Assembly (NCBI RefSeq): GCF_021366795.1
Contig: NZ_JAHCPS010000009.1
Coordinates: 41,309-105,308, forward strand
Direction: 5' to 3'
Source of the DNA: Macrococcoides caseolyticum
GTDB lineage: Bacteria > Bacillota > Bacilli > Staphylococcales > Staphylococcaceae
Length of the DNA stretch: 64,000 nucleotides
Made by a program: the position numbers and the translations under genes. This document shows positions 1 through 8,378 of this stretch, in pieces; positions within the stretch are counted from its first letter, which is position 1, and the number at the start of each line of letters is the position of its first letter. The notes beneath the pieces are model-generated. The model did not search any database and was not told where the DNA came from. It was given only the letters and a program-made list of their open reading frames with translations.

Positions 1-1508
1 ATATTAAAAATTTTCTTTGATAAATACCTGTCACTTGCATCAGGGAAGATGACGATAATATTTTGGTTTGTATAGTTTTTCTGCTGATTCAGTGCAGCCT
101 GTAATGCGGCACCTGATGAACTACCTTGCATTAGCCCTTCTAGTTTAGCAAGTTCTGTCACTTTAGTAAACGCATCAACATCAGAGATAGTTTCGACGGC
201 GTCGATTAAGTCTTTAGGTAAGAATACTGGCCATGCTTCAACACCAATACCTTCTGTTCTGTGACTGCCAGATGCACCACCATTTAATATTGAACCTTCT
301 GGCTCAACGATGACTTTATGAGCATCTTTAAAGTAGTGGGCGAGTCCTGTAAATGTACCACCTGAGCCTGCACCTGCAACAATCATATCGACACGACCCA
401 CTTCATCGATAATCTCATGAGCTAAGCCTTCATAACTCGAAGGGTTATCAGATGATTCAAATTGATTTGTAAAGAATGCACCAGTTTCCTGTGCATATTT
501 CAATGCTTCCTCGCGAGCGAAAAGCATACCTTTTTCTGTTGGTGTATTAATAATCTCTGCACCAAGTGCACGCATAATACTTTGTTTCTCTACACTAAAC
601 TTTTCTGGGACATAAACACGGAGCTTTAAATCGAATTTCTGACAAACGAGTGCTAATCCGATGCCTGTATTCCCAGCAGTCGCTTCAACAACTAAACCAT
701 TGTTAATATCACCACGAGCTAATGCTTTCGAAATAATATTAAACCCTAAGCGATCTTTTATTGAACCACCTAAGTTGTGGTTCTCTAATTTTGCAAATAG
801 TCGGTTACCTTTATTCAATGGAAATGCAGTAATTTCAACGAGTGGTGTGTTTCCGATTAAATCAAACGGTTTTTTAATGTTTTTTTTCTTTAATATTTGT
901 AGGTGTGCAAAGCGATTCAGCTGAGTATCATGATAATCAAACCCATTACGACTAGCGATTGCTGCCATTGTTTCTTTAAATGGATAGTATTCACGGTTTA
1001 AATCCTCAACTAAATTGTTATAGCCTAAACGTGTGTAATGTTCAATCATTGCTTGTTTTTCTTCTTTTGAATTGAATATCGTATCAAGAATAATAATACA
1101 ACCTTCTTCATTTAATAATTCTGCATATTTTCCGATGGCGATATCCTTTTCTATATCAGTAAGATGATGAAATGCAAAGGAAGATATAAAGGTATCCACC
1201 ATTTCAGCTTTAAAGTTTAAAAAATCTCCACGTTCAAATGTAATGCCTGTTTTCTTTTCACCGATGGCTGCCATCTCTTCACTTGGTTCTACAGCACGAA
1301 CATTTAATCCCTGATTGATTAAGTATCGTGTCATGTTACCTGTACCAGGACCAAATTCAACAACGTTTCCTTTAGCATGTTTTACGGCTTGCTCAATCAT
1401 GAATTCATAATTAATAAATACATCCTGATATTCAGGGTCTTGTCCTGCTACAAAATTATCGTATTCTGAAGCCCAATCCTTAAATATATCCATAAAAGGT
1501 AAACTCAT
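1..1508 (-). CDS. Fused SAM-dependent methyltransferase / cysteine synthase (YrrT-MccA fusion), 3' end off window
   Basis: One uninterrupted frame of at least 502 residues runs leftwards off the window edge. Residues 1-210 resemble a class I methyltransferase of the YrrT type, with glycine-rich SAM motif VVEFGPGTGN at 49-58. After a short lysine-rich linker (KKKNIKK), cysteine/cystathionine beta-synthase sequence begins at residue 215 (FDLIGNTPLVEI), with PLP lysine K251 in GGSIKDR and phosphate-binding TAGNTGIG near 277-284. I checked the junction (positions 831-962) codon by codon: both halves share one frame without a stop. In B. subtilis yrrT and mccA are separate neighbours in methionine-to-cysteine conversion. 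Start is ATG 1508 behind AGGAGAG. Only a few C-terminal residues should be missing. Confidence 0.85.
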   Translation of the reverse strand, partial: MSLPFMDIFKDWASEYDNFVAGQDPEYQDVFINYEFMIEQAVKHAKGNVVEFGPGTGNMTRYLINQGLNVRAVEPSEEMAAIGEKKTGITFERGDFLNFKAEMVDTFISSFAFHHLTDIEKDIAIGKYAELLNEEGCIIILDTIFNSKEEKQAMIEHYTRLGYNNLVEDLNREYYPFKETMAAIASRNGFDYHDTQLNRFAHLQILKKKNIKKPFDLIGNTPLVEITAFPLNKGNRLFAKLENHNLGGSIKDRLGFNIISKALARGDINNGLVVEATAGNTGIGLALVCQKFDLKLRVYVPEKFSVEKQSIMRALGAEIINTPTEKGMLFAREEALKYAQETGAFFTNQFESSDNPSSYEGLAHEIIDEVGRVDMIVAGAGSGGTFTGLAHYFKDAHKVIVEPEGSILNGGASGSHRTEGIGVEAWPVFLPKDLIDAVETISDVDAFTKVTELAKLEGLMQGSSSGAALQAALNQQKNYTNQNIIVIFPDASDRYLSKKIFN

Positions 1509-1574
1509 TTGCCTCTCTCCTAATTATCAATTAATCTTATCGGTTAACTCGGGATTAATATTACCATGCAGGTA

Positions 1575-1602
1575 AGTATAACACAATAAAAAAGTTTGTG
1601 AA
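1575..1602 (-). promoter_or_regulatory. SigA-type promoter of the methyltransferase-cysteine synthase gene
   Basis: On the minus strand, -35 TTCACA (1602-1597) and -10 TATACT (1580-1575) are separated by 16 bases. Transcription would run leftwards into the fusion gene. The -35 overlaps that of the divergent GrpB promoter, so the two promoters are back to back. Confidence 0.6.
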
Positions 1603-1624
1603 TGTGGTCACAATACAGTATAAT
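1596..1624 (+). promoter_or_regulatory. SigA-type promoter of the GrpB-family gene
   Basis: -35 TTGTGA (1596-1601), 17-base spacer, -10 TATAAT (1619-1624). The longest open frame of the next gene would start at GTG 1598, inside this -35, so the real start must lie downstream. Confidence 0.65.
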
Positions 1625-1657
1625 ATTATTATTACAAAATTTGAGAGTTGGTTGCGC

Positions 1658-2197
1658 ATGAAAAGGAATGTTGTATTGCCTTATGATAGTATATGGCAAC
1701 ATTTATTCATTGATGAGAGTAGAAAGCTAAAGTCAAGTATTAAAGAGCATGCTGACAGCTTACAGCATATTGGATCGACAGCAGTACCAGGCTCATCTGC
1801 AAAGCCAATCATTGATATGATGATTATCACGAAAAGCATACAGTTATTTGAAACCAAACATCAAGCCTTAACCAATCTCGGATATCAACGCGTGCCATCT
1901 CAATTTAAGGATAGTCTGCAATATATTAAATGTATATCGGGTGATGTGACCCACCAACTTTTTATTTTTCCTATGGGTCACGAAAAGATTATTGAAATGA
2001 TAGCATTCACGTCATATATGAAATATTATCCAAGTGAAATGGAACGTTATAACCATATGAAAAGTGAACTTGCTAAATTATATCCGTTTGAGATTGAAGC
2101 ATATCAACAGGCTAAGGTTATTTTTGTAACTGTAATGACTGTTAAAGCACTTGATTGGTATCTTTCTTTGCAACACAAAAATGTATCCATCATATAA
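1658..2197 (+). CDS. GrpB family protein (UPF0157, nucleotidyltransferase-like fold)
   Basis: A 179-residue protein of the GrpB/UPF0157 family, recognised by HIGSTAVPGSSAKPIIDM near residues 37-54, the family's signature loop in a nucleotidyltransferase-like fold. The biochemical role of the family is not settled, so no function is assigned. I chose ATG 1658 because the longer frame would begin inside the promoter at 1596-1624. The ribosome binding site is weak (GAGAG, about 10 bases upstream). The gene is monocistronic: it has its own promoter and is followed at once by a strong perfect hairpin. Confidence 0.75.
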   Translation: MKRNVVLPYDSIWQHLFIDESRKLKSSIKEHADSLQHIGSTAVPGSSAKPIIDMMIITKSIQLFETKHQALTNLGYQRVPSQFKDSLQYIKCISGDVTHQLFIFPMGHEKIIEMIAFTSYMKYYPSEMERYNHMKSELAKLYPFEIEAYQQAKVIFVTVMTVKALDWYLSLQHKNVSII

Positions 2198-2200
2198 TTA

Positions 2201-2240
2201 AAAAGCATCTTTACAGCACACGTGCTGTAAAGATGCTTTT
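2201..2240. terminator. Perfect 19-bp palindromic terminator
   Basis: Two 19-base arms (AAAAGCATCTTTACAGCAC and its exact complement) flank a 2-base centre; A-runs on one side and T-runs on the other allow termination in either direction. It ends the GrpB-family transcript. Confidence 0.8.
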
Positions 2241-2347
2241 AATTTATTTGTTTTTGTTAATCTTGATATCATTGCAACAATAATACAAATTTAGTGTGAA
2301 TTTTGTTATTATTACTAAATAAAGACATGCTTTAAAGGAGCTTATAT

Positions 2348-3022
2348 ATGCCATCTATTCTGATTGTTGAAGATGAACGAGAAATTGCAGAACTAATTAA
2401 GTTTATACTAATTAAAGAAGGTTTTGAAACGGTTGATATTGCTTCAACATATGCAGAGGCAAATACGATGATAAATCGTCCATATGATACATATTTACTT
2501 GATATTAATTTAGGAGACGGTTCTGGATATGATTTAGGGAACACGATACGTAAACATACAGACGCCCCAATACTTTATGTATCTGCCAATACACAAGATC
2601 GAGATAAAATTAAAGGATTTCAAAATGGTGCAGATGATTATATAACGAAACCATTTAATCCGATGGAGCTTGCGGCGCGTGTAAAAGTAAATATGGATCG
2701 TTATTTAAAGACAGGACATAGGATAGGAGCACTCTATCATTTTGACGAACATAATGCTGAGCTCGTGGTGGGTAAAGCGCGATATTTATTGTCTGGAAAG
2801 CAATACTTATTAATGCAATATTTATATGAGCATCAAGATGTCCTCTGCACGAAAGAGCAAATTTATGAAGCGGTCTGGGAAAATCAGTTTGTTGATGATA
2901 ATACAGTAATGGTTCATATAAGAAAGTTAAGAGAAAAGTTAGAAGAAAATCCAAGTCAGCCGAAACTGTTAGTGACGGTTAGAGGTGTAGGCTATATCTT
3001 AAGATCGGGTGTTAATCAATGA
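2348..3022 (+). CDS. OmpR/PhoB-family response regulator
   Basis: A 224-residue regulator: receiver domain at about 1-120 with acidic pair E8/D9, phospho-acceptor D52 in YLLDINL, and KPF lysine near 103; winged-helix DNA-binding domain at about 127-222 ending in the typical VRGVGYIL strand. ATG 2348 follows AAAGGAG at a good distance. Its stop overlaps the start of the histidine kinase by 4 bases (ATGA), indicating translational coupling. I cannot tie it to a named staphylococcal or bacillar system; targets are unknown. Confidence 0.85.
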   Translation: MPSILIVEDEREIAELIKFILIKEGFETVDIASTYAEANTMINRPYDTYLLDINLGDGSGYDLGNTIRKHTDAPILYVSANTQDRDKIKGFQNGADDYITKPFNPMELAARVKVNMDRYLKTGHRIGALYHFDEHNAELVVGKARYLLSGKQYLLMQYLYEHQDVLCTKEQIYEAVWENQFVDDNTVMVHIRKLREKLEENPSQPKLLVTVRGVGYILRSGVNQ

Positions 3023-4656
3023 ATATCGGAAAGAAATTTATATTACGTTTCATCCGATACTTCTTAATATTCTATTTTTCAATCACAGCGATTATTTGTG
3101 CTTTTTTTGTATTCTTTCTTTCTACAACTGAACTGGATTTCTATGAAGAAGATTTACAAGTAGTTGACTCAATTACGATGAGTGAATATATGAATATCAA
3201 TGGAAACAAAGTCTTGCCGCATAAAAAAATGCTTGCTTATGTCAAGAAGAATAACGGTGTTATCATTGTTCGAAATAAAGATGACAAGGTGATTTATACT
3301 TCTGAAAAAGATTTTAAATTAAGACCATTAACACAGTATCGAGATGAGGAGTTTACAACATGGGAAATGCCGGATGGCAAGCAAGTTGTTTATGTTGAAA
3401 ATGGTCTCTTAAATGAAGCTAGACAAAAGATTGAAAATGGTGACAAAAATGCAATGAAGTTTCTTGAAGCGCACCATCTTGGTTTGTTTGTTGCACAACA
3501 GTCACATCTGAAGAAATTATCAGGTGATTTTGATGAAGGTGTTATAAACAACGCAATATTTGAGCATAAAAATCATGATCATTATCAACAATATTATTTT
3601 GTTTCCTATAAAAAGGATCAAAAAAATTATTATATTGTTCAAAAAAATCAATATCCTGAAGACGCTAAAGCAATATTTGCAGAAAACAGTTATTTGTATG
3701 ATAAAGATTTTATGGTTGTTATAAAAAGTTTCCTGGTGTGGTATGCATGGCTGAATGTTGCAGTATTTTTATCCATTTTACTTCTGTCATTTTTAATTGG
3801 TAGCAGGCTCGCACGTCCTCTACGTCATTTCTCAAGATGGGTTGAGCAACTGGCCAACGGAGATTATACAGTACTTAATAATGATAAAATTTATAAAGAT
3901 GGTCGATTGCGTAGGAAATATCGAATGTATAGTTCTATAGACCAGGCAATCGCAAAGTTAACCGGAAAATTAGCAGATGATAAGCACTATCAAAGTAAAA
4001 TGAATGAACAACGTGAAAACTGGGTGCGTGGGATAACACACGATTTAAAGACACCACTAAGTTCAATTTATGGTTATGCCAAAATATTAAATAGTGATAT
4101 GCCATTAAATGCATCAGAACAAAAGAAATTCATGGCAATTATTGAAGATAAAGCTTTATATATTGATGAATTATTAAAAGATTTAAATATGGTTTATCAG
4201 TTAAAGAGTGACGGTATTCAATTTCATACAGAAGCAACATGTCTAAAGTCCTATATAGAATCTTTTGTGGCGCAATATGGGAATAAGGGATTAAGTTATG
4301 TTTATCAGGAAAATGCGATGATTCACATCGATATTTCACGAATGGACCGAGTGCTTACTAATATCGTCTCTAATAGCTTTACACATAATACGAATGTTGA
4401 AGTATGGATAAGTACGTATTTGAATGGTAATAATGCGATAATTGAAGTGGCAGATAATGGGCAAGGGATACCCCAGGAAGATTTAAAAAATATTTTTGAT
4501 CAGTTTTATCGTGGTAAGCAAACAAATGCACATCATAATGGCAGTGGGCTTGGGTTATCAGTAGCGAAGCAAATTGTCGAATTACATGAAGGTACAATAG
4601 ATGTGATCAGTTCTGTTGCAGGAACAAAATTTTTAATTACATTACCCGCTAAATAA
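3019..4656 (+). CDS. Membrane sensor histidine kinase, partner of the preceding regulator
   Basis: A 545-residue kinase. A membrane segment at about 8-34, a roughly 200-residue extracellular sensor region, a second membrane segment at about 239-262, then a HAMP-like linker, the HisKA phospho-acceptor helix with H341 (GITHDLKTPLSS), and a HATPase domain with N-box (VLTNIVSNSFTHN), G1 (DNGQGI) and G2 (GSGLGLSV). The extracellular loop is rich in Lys, Asn, His and Tyr and matches no sensor family I recognise, so the signal is unknown. It is translationally coupled to the regulator. The SAM-riboswitch operon that follows has its own promoter and need not be part of this unit. Confidence 0.85.
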   Translation: MNIGKKFILRFIRYFLIFYFSITAIICAFFVFFLSTTELDFYEEDLQVVDSITMSEYMNINGNKVLPHKKMLAYVKKNNGVIIVRNKDDKVIYTSEKDFKLRPLTQYRDEEFTTWEMPDGKQVVYVENGLLNEARQKIENGDKNAMKFLEAHHLGLFVAQQSHLKKLSGDFDEGVINNAIFEHKNHDHYQQYYFVSYKKDQKNYYIVQKNQYPEDAKAIFAENSYLYDKDFMVVIKSFLVWYAWLNVAVFLSILLLSFLIGSRLARPLRHFSRWVEQLANGDYTVLNNDKIYKDGRLRRKYRMYSSIDQAIAKLTGKLADDKHYQSKMNEQRENWVRGITHDLKTPLSSIYGYAKILNSDMPLNASEQKKFMAIIEDKALYIDELLKDLNMVYQLKSDGIQFHTEATCLKSYIESFVAQYGNKGLSYVYQENAMIHIDISRMDRVLTNIVSNSFTHNTNVEVWISTYLNGNNAIIEVADNGQGIPQEDLKNIFDQFYRGKQTNAHHNGSGLGLSVAKQIVELHEGTIDVISSVAGTKFLITLPAK

Positions 4657-4666
4657 AATTTGATGT

Positions 4667-4695
4667 TTGACAGAATTTATAGATAATTATATAGT
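4667..4695 (+). promoter_or_regulatory. Promoter of the SAM-riboswitch operon
   Basis: -35 TTGACA (4667-4672), 17-base spacer, -10 TATAGT (4690-4695). A start near 4702 lies just upstream of riboswitch helix P1. Confidence 0.7.
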
Positions 4696-4713
4696 TATTA
4701 TTAAATTCAATAG

Positions 4714-4809
4714 ATTATCAAGACGGATTGAGGGAAGGGCCCAGTGACATCCAGCAACCTGCGCGATGCGTAAGGTGCTAATTCCTACAGCATCAGCTGA
4801 CAGATAAGA
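4714..4809 (+). promoter_or_regulatory. SAM-I (S-box) riboswitch
   Basis: It contains the conserved S-box core in order: TTATCAAGA of the 5' P1 strand, GAGGGAAGGGCCC, TGACATCCAGCAACC, AAGGTGCTAATTCC, and the closing GATAAG of P1. In this class SAM binding favours the terminator that follows, so the downstream genes are expressed when SAM is low. Confidence 0.93.
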
Positions 4810-4813
4810 ACGT

Positions 4814-4845
4814 AAAGACATTCCTATCTGGGAATGTCTTTTTAG
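4814..4845 (+). terminator. Terminator hairpin of the SAM riboswitch expression platform
   Basis: An 11-bp stem (4814-4824 with 4831-4841) around a 6-base loop, followed by T's. It lies directly after the aptamer and ahead of the ribosome binding site of the M20 gene. Confidence 0.85.
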
Positions 4846-4863
4846 TTAAAAGGAGTGTATGAA

Positions 4864-6057
4864 ATGGAAGAGAAAGTAGTTCAGTTTATAGATAATAATA
4901 GAGCACGATTTATTCATATTAGTCATGAAATTCATGCACGACCGGAATTAGGAAATGAAGAATATTTTGCATCTAATCTACTTTGTAAGACTTTAAAGGA
5001 TGCTGGTTTCAGTATTGAGCGTGATATTGCCGGACATGAAACTGGATTCATTGCGACATATGAAAGTGAGAAGGCAGGACCAGTCATAGCATATTTAGCT
5101 GAATACGATGCATTACCTGGCCTTGGACATGCGTGTGGCCATAATATTATTGGGACGAGTAGTGTGTTATCTGCAATTGCTTTAAAAGAAGTTATTGATG
5201 ATATTGGAGGTGTCATTCAAGTATTTGGAACACCAGCTGAAGAAGGTGGTGTGAACGGAAGTGCCAAGGCATCCTACGTTAAAGCAGGATTGTTTAATGA
5301 CTGTGATGTAGCTTTGATGATTCATCCTGGACACGAGTCTTTTAGAACTGTTCCAACACTTGCTGTAGATGTATTTGAAGTTGAGTTCTTTGGTAAGACA
5401 GCCCATGCTTCAGAAAATGCACATAACGGTATAAATGCGCTCGACGCGATGATCAGCTTCTTTAATGGCATTGGTCAATTACGTCAGCATATTAAGAAGA
5501 CAGATAAAGTTCATGGTGTCATATTAGACGGTGGAAAAAGTGCTAATATTATACCGGACTATACGAAAGCCCGTTTCTATACGCGTGCAATCAGTCGTAA
5601 GGATTTAGATATCCTTACTGCAAAGGTAGAGCGTGTAGCGCAAGGTGCAAGTTTAACTGCAGGTGCAACTTATAAACTCACTCATATCCAAAACGGAGTA
5701 AATGAATTTATTCGAAACACTTTTTTAGATGATTTGTTTGAAAAACACGCGAATATACATAATGAGCCGATTTTACATGATGATTTTGGTTTCGGATCTA
5801 CGGATACAGGGAATGTAAGTCACATCATCCCTACTATTCATCCGCATATTAAGATGGGGCCTTCAAACTTAGTAGGACATACGGATGCTTTCCGTGAAGC
5901 AGCGAAAAGTGCGCACGGTGATCATGCGTTATTGCAAGGTGCGAAAATTATGGCGACGATGGCGATTGAGCTGATTTCGCGCCCAGAAGAGCTTGAGCGT
6001 ATTAAACACTTACATGAATCATTAAAGGAGAGCATTTATGGCGAAACAAATCAATAA
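4864..6057 (+). CDS. M20-family metallo-amidohydrolase / dipeptidase under SAM riboswitch
   Basis: A 397-residue M20 peptidase-family hydrolase. Metal-site sequence EYDALPGLGHACGHN (80-94, with C91 and H93), the acidic pair E126-E127 and H154 match the amidohydrolase branch (AbgB, hippurate hydrolase, PM20D2-like) that cleaves N-acyl amino acids or dipeptides. I chose ATG 4864 because AAAGGAG at 4849-4855 overlaps the alternative GTG 4855. The SAM riboswitch in its leader predicts induction when methionine/SAM is scarce, suggesting a sulfur amino acid derivative as substrate (inference). It overlaps the ATP-grasp gene by 20 bases, so the two are coupled. The exact substrate cannot be read from sequence. 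Confidence 0.85.
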   Translation: MEEKVVQFIDNNRARFIHISHEIHARPELGNEEYFASNLLCKTLKDAGFSIERDIAGHETGFIATYESEKAGPVIAYLAEYDALPGLGHACGHNIIGTSSVLSAIALKEVIDDIGGVIQVFGTPAEEGGVNGSAKASYVKAGLFNDCDVALMIHPGHESFRTVPTLAVDVFEVEFFGKTAHASENAHNGINALDAMISFFNGIGQLRQHIKKTDKVHGVILDGGKSANIIPDYTKARFYTRAISRKDLDILTAKVERVAQGASLTAGATYKLTHIQNGVNEFIRNTFLDDLFEKHANIHNEPILHDDFGFGSTDTGNVSHIIPTIHPHIKMGPSNLVGHTDAFREAAKSAHGDHALLQGAKIMATMAIELISRPEELERIKHLHESLKESIYGETNQ

Positions 6058-7213
6058 ATTACCACTCGTAATGAAAGATTTATACGGGGAGAACGTACTG
6101 TATTCTTCAAGACCTTCTTATACATATAACCCATGGCTTCAACCAGAGGAGCATCAGTCAAATATGCTGAGTGCAAGAGAATTATTGATTGCTGGAATGC
6201 CAGTTGTCGTGCATAAAGCGACAGTTACTGATAAGACCGAAGCGCTATTTAATGCGGTAGGGTTTGAGATGCCAGAAGGGTACAGAATATATGAGACGCG
6301 TGAAGATTATGAACGCATATTACGCGAGGCAGTGGATAATGGAGAGAAGTTATTTTTTCAGTATGCACATGAAGCGTCATTAGTACCAGGTAATCAATAT
6401 GTTGTACCGCGAGAAAAATTCCTCGCATTAAATAATAAATCGATATTAGATCAATGGACGAAAGGCAAATATTTACCGAAACGTGATGTTGTATCGATTG
6501 ATAAATTCGAATCAGTTGTACGAGAGTGGACCTTACCATTTGTCATTAAACCGGGTGATGAACACCCGACGGCTGGTGGATATGGTGTAATGTTATGCTA
6601 TACAGAAGAGGATGTTGAAAAGTCAATCGAACGCGTGAGAAAAGCAGAAGGTACGACACAGATGATTATTGAACAGTTTATTGAGCCTGTTAAGAATTAT
6701 TGTGTACAGTATGCATACCGTGAAGGTGGTACGCCACAATTTATTGGTTGTAGTCATCAAATTACTGAAAAATATGGCAAATACCGTGGTAATATTATTG
6801 ATCATGATATCCCGCAAGATGTCATTGATGTTGGCCTGGAAATTATGCAAAACGGTGTTGAGGCCGGATATGTTGGTATTGCAGGCTTTGATTTGCTCGT
6901 AGATATAGAGGGCGCAATCTATGCAATCGATTTAAATTTTAGACAAAATGGCTCAAGTTCATTGCTATTACTGGATAGTGTGTTGAATGGTGGCTATAAG
7001 AAGTTTTTAGCGTATTATAGCAAAGGTGATAACGAAGCATTTTACAACGCAATATTGGAAGAAGTAAAAGCAGGTTATTTATTCCCTTTAGCATATTATG
7101 ATGGAGATTATAGAGAAAAGAATGGATTCCCATCACGTTTTGTATGTATTTGGCATGGAGATGAGCGAATCATTGATGAACGAATGAAGAATTTTGAAAG
7201 TGAGATATTATAA
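6038..7213 (+). CDS. ATP-grasp ligase, second gene of the SAM-riboswitch operon
   Basis: A 391-residue ATP-grasp protein. ATP-site features are LPFVIKP with K171, glycine-rich AGGYG (179-183), acidic MIIEQFIE around E212, and the Mg-binding IDLNFRQNG with D298, N300 and R302. Such enzymes activate a carboxylate as acyl phosphate and join it to an amine or thiol, often making peptides or amides. The N-terminal 130 residues are not familiar. ATG 6038 sits behind AAAGGAGA inside the M20 gene, so the 20-base overlap appears real. Pairing a ligase with an M20 hydrolase suggests that a peptide-like conjugate is made and broken within one regulon (inference). Confidence 0.8.
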   Translation: MAKQINKLPLVMKDLYGENVLYSSRPSYTYNPWLQPEEHQSNMLSARELLIAGMPVVVHKATVTDKTEALFNAVGFEMPEGYRIYETREDYERILREAVDNGEKLFFQYAHEASLVPGNQYVVPREKFLALNNKSILDQWTKGKYLPKRDVVSIDKFESVVREWTLPFVIKPGDEHPTAGGYGVMLCYTEEDVEKSIERVRKAEGTTQMIIEQFIEPVKNYCVQYAYREGGTPQFIGCSHQITEKYGKYRGNIIDHDIPQDVIDVGLEIMQNGVEAGYVGIAGFDLLVDIEGAIYAIDLNFRQNGSSSLLLLDSVLNGGYKKFLAYYSKGDNEAFYNAILEEVKAGYLFPLAYYDGDYREKNGFPSRFVCIWHGDERIIDERMKNFESEIL

Positions 7214-7214
7214 T

Positions 7215-7322
7215 ATGTCAAAGAAAAGTAATAGCACAGGCACTGCAGTTGCAGTAACATTGATAAGTGCAACACTCATACCATTTTTGTTTAGTTTAGT
7301 GAAATTGATCGGTAAGAAATAA
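7215..7322 (+). CDS. 35-residue single-pass membrane micropeptide
   Basis: A short frame begins one base after the ATP-grasp stop and encodes 35 residues: a polar basic start (MSKKSNSTG), a hydrophobic stretch at about 10-28 (TAVAVTLISATLIPFLFSLV), and a basic end (KLIGKK). This is the layout of a one-helix membrane peptide. A weak ribosome site (GAAAGTGAG) lies about 10 bases upstream. It ends just before the operon terminator, which supports it as the third gene of the SAM-responsive unit. No family recognised. Confidence 0.6.
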   Translation: MSKKSNSTGTAVAVTLISATLIPFLFSLVKLIGKK

Positions 7323-7323
7323 G

Positions 7324-7363
7324 AAAATGCTTCGTTACTCGAGTGAGTAGCGAAGCATTTTTT
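7324..7363. terminator. Terminator of the SAM-riboswitch operon
   Basis: A stem pairing AATGCTTCG...TACTC with GAGTA...CGAAGCATT, followed by TTTTTT. It ends the operon and could also serve the convergent coaW transcript. Confidence 0.75.
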
Positions 7364-7419
7364 AAATTTGACATGTATCCCGAAGAGCTGTATCAGCCTA
7401 CTTTGAAATGCTTGGTAGA

Positions 7420-8232
7420 TTAAGCTTCATCCATTAATCTCAGCGTACCAACAGCACCTGAATATTCACCATTTTCAATGAAATACGGTTTGAAATTACG
7501 AAGGACTGTATAGTTCATCACAATATCACGGAGTAACGTATTGTTTAAGAAACTTGATCCGATATAAACGACATATTCAGCGCCAAATTCGCGTGCAGCA
7601 TGTATTGACACGGTTGTTACTGTTTCACCGACAACACCAAGTACGGATGCAATTTTATCGGCATCTGTAAAGTGCTCTGTATCTTTGTTGTGTAATACAT
7701 TACCAAAGTTTGCAGCTGTCAGTTCACCAGGAATAGGTGTTTTATCGCCTTTATAAATGTGTTTTACTTTTAAGTCGATAATATCACGGTTACCTTCTTT
7801 GGCTAAGTTGACGATATCTTCATATTGATCTAGACCTGTGAGCAAGTATGATAAGCCCATCATCATGCCTCCACCAACACCTGTACCACCAGCACGAATT
7901 TGTTTCCCTTCATTAACGAAATGAATAGACGTTCCCGTCCCAACATTGCTGAAAACAAATTTAGAAATATCAAGATTCATTTCGGTTAAAAATGATTGAA
8001 TCCCACGAAATGTTGCATCAAACTCAATCGATTGAAAGGCGTTTTGCGGAATTAAACTTTGTAAATACGTTGCTTTACCACCCGTAAGTGCAACTTCAGC
8101 GTCAGGAACGGTTTTTAACCAATTAGCAACTTGTTCTATTTCTACGCTTGGTTGTTTTTTGAATGTAAACGTATTGTTTTCTAATATGGCGATTTTAATT
8201 AATGTACCGCCGGCATCGATTCCAATTTTCAT
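7420..8232 (-). CDS. coaW: Type II pantothenate kinase
   Basis: A 270-residue kinase of the staphylococcal type II class, which phosphorylates pantothenate in the first step of CoA synthesis. It shows the N-terminal phosphate loop GIDAGGTLIKIAI and a glycine-rich AGGTGVGGG segment near residue 115, both typical of the ASKHA fold; the length is normal for CoaW. It lies alone on the minus strand, convergent with the SAM-riboswitch operon and divergent from the acetyltransferase gene. Confidence 0.9.
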   Translation of the reverse strand: MKIGIDAGGTLIKIAILENNTFTFKKQPSVEIEQVANWLKTVPDAEVALTGGKATYLQSLIPQNAFQSIEFDATFRGIQSFLTEMNLDISKFVFSNVGTGTSIHFVNEGKQIRAGGTGVGGGMMMGLSYLLTGLDQYEDIVNLAKEGNRDIIDLKVKHIYKGDKTPIPGELTAANFGNVLHNKDTEHFTDADKIASVLGVVGETVTTVSIHAAREFGAEYVVYIGSSFLNNTLLRDIVMNYTVLRNFKPYFIENGEYSGAVGTLRLMDEA

Positions 8233-8378
8233 ATGATTACCTCATTTAATTTGTTTTTCTCATTATACTATATTACTTTATGATTTGTGTCTTTTCGTAG
8301 TTATGTTTAAATTTTGTGATAATTTTATATGAATTAGGGTATAGAATAATAAAATTCATCCAAGACGGAGGCAACAGT

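Noticed and set aside
661..924. 87-codon plus-strand frame opposite the cysteine synthase domain
   Set aside because: It is the antisense of a gene with clear PLP motifs; no ribosome site or promoter supports it.
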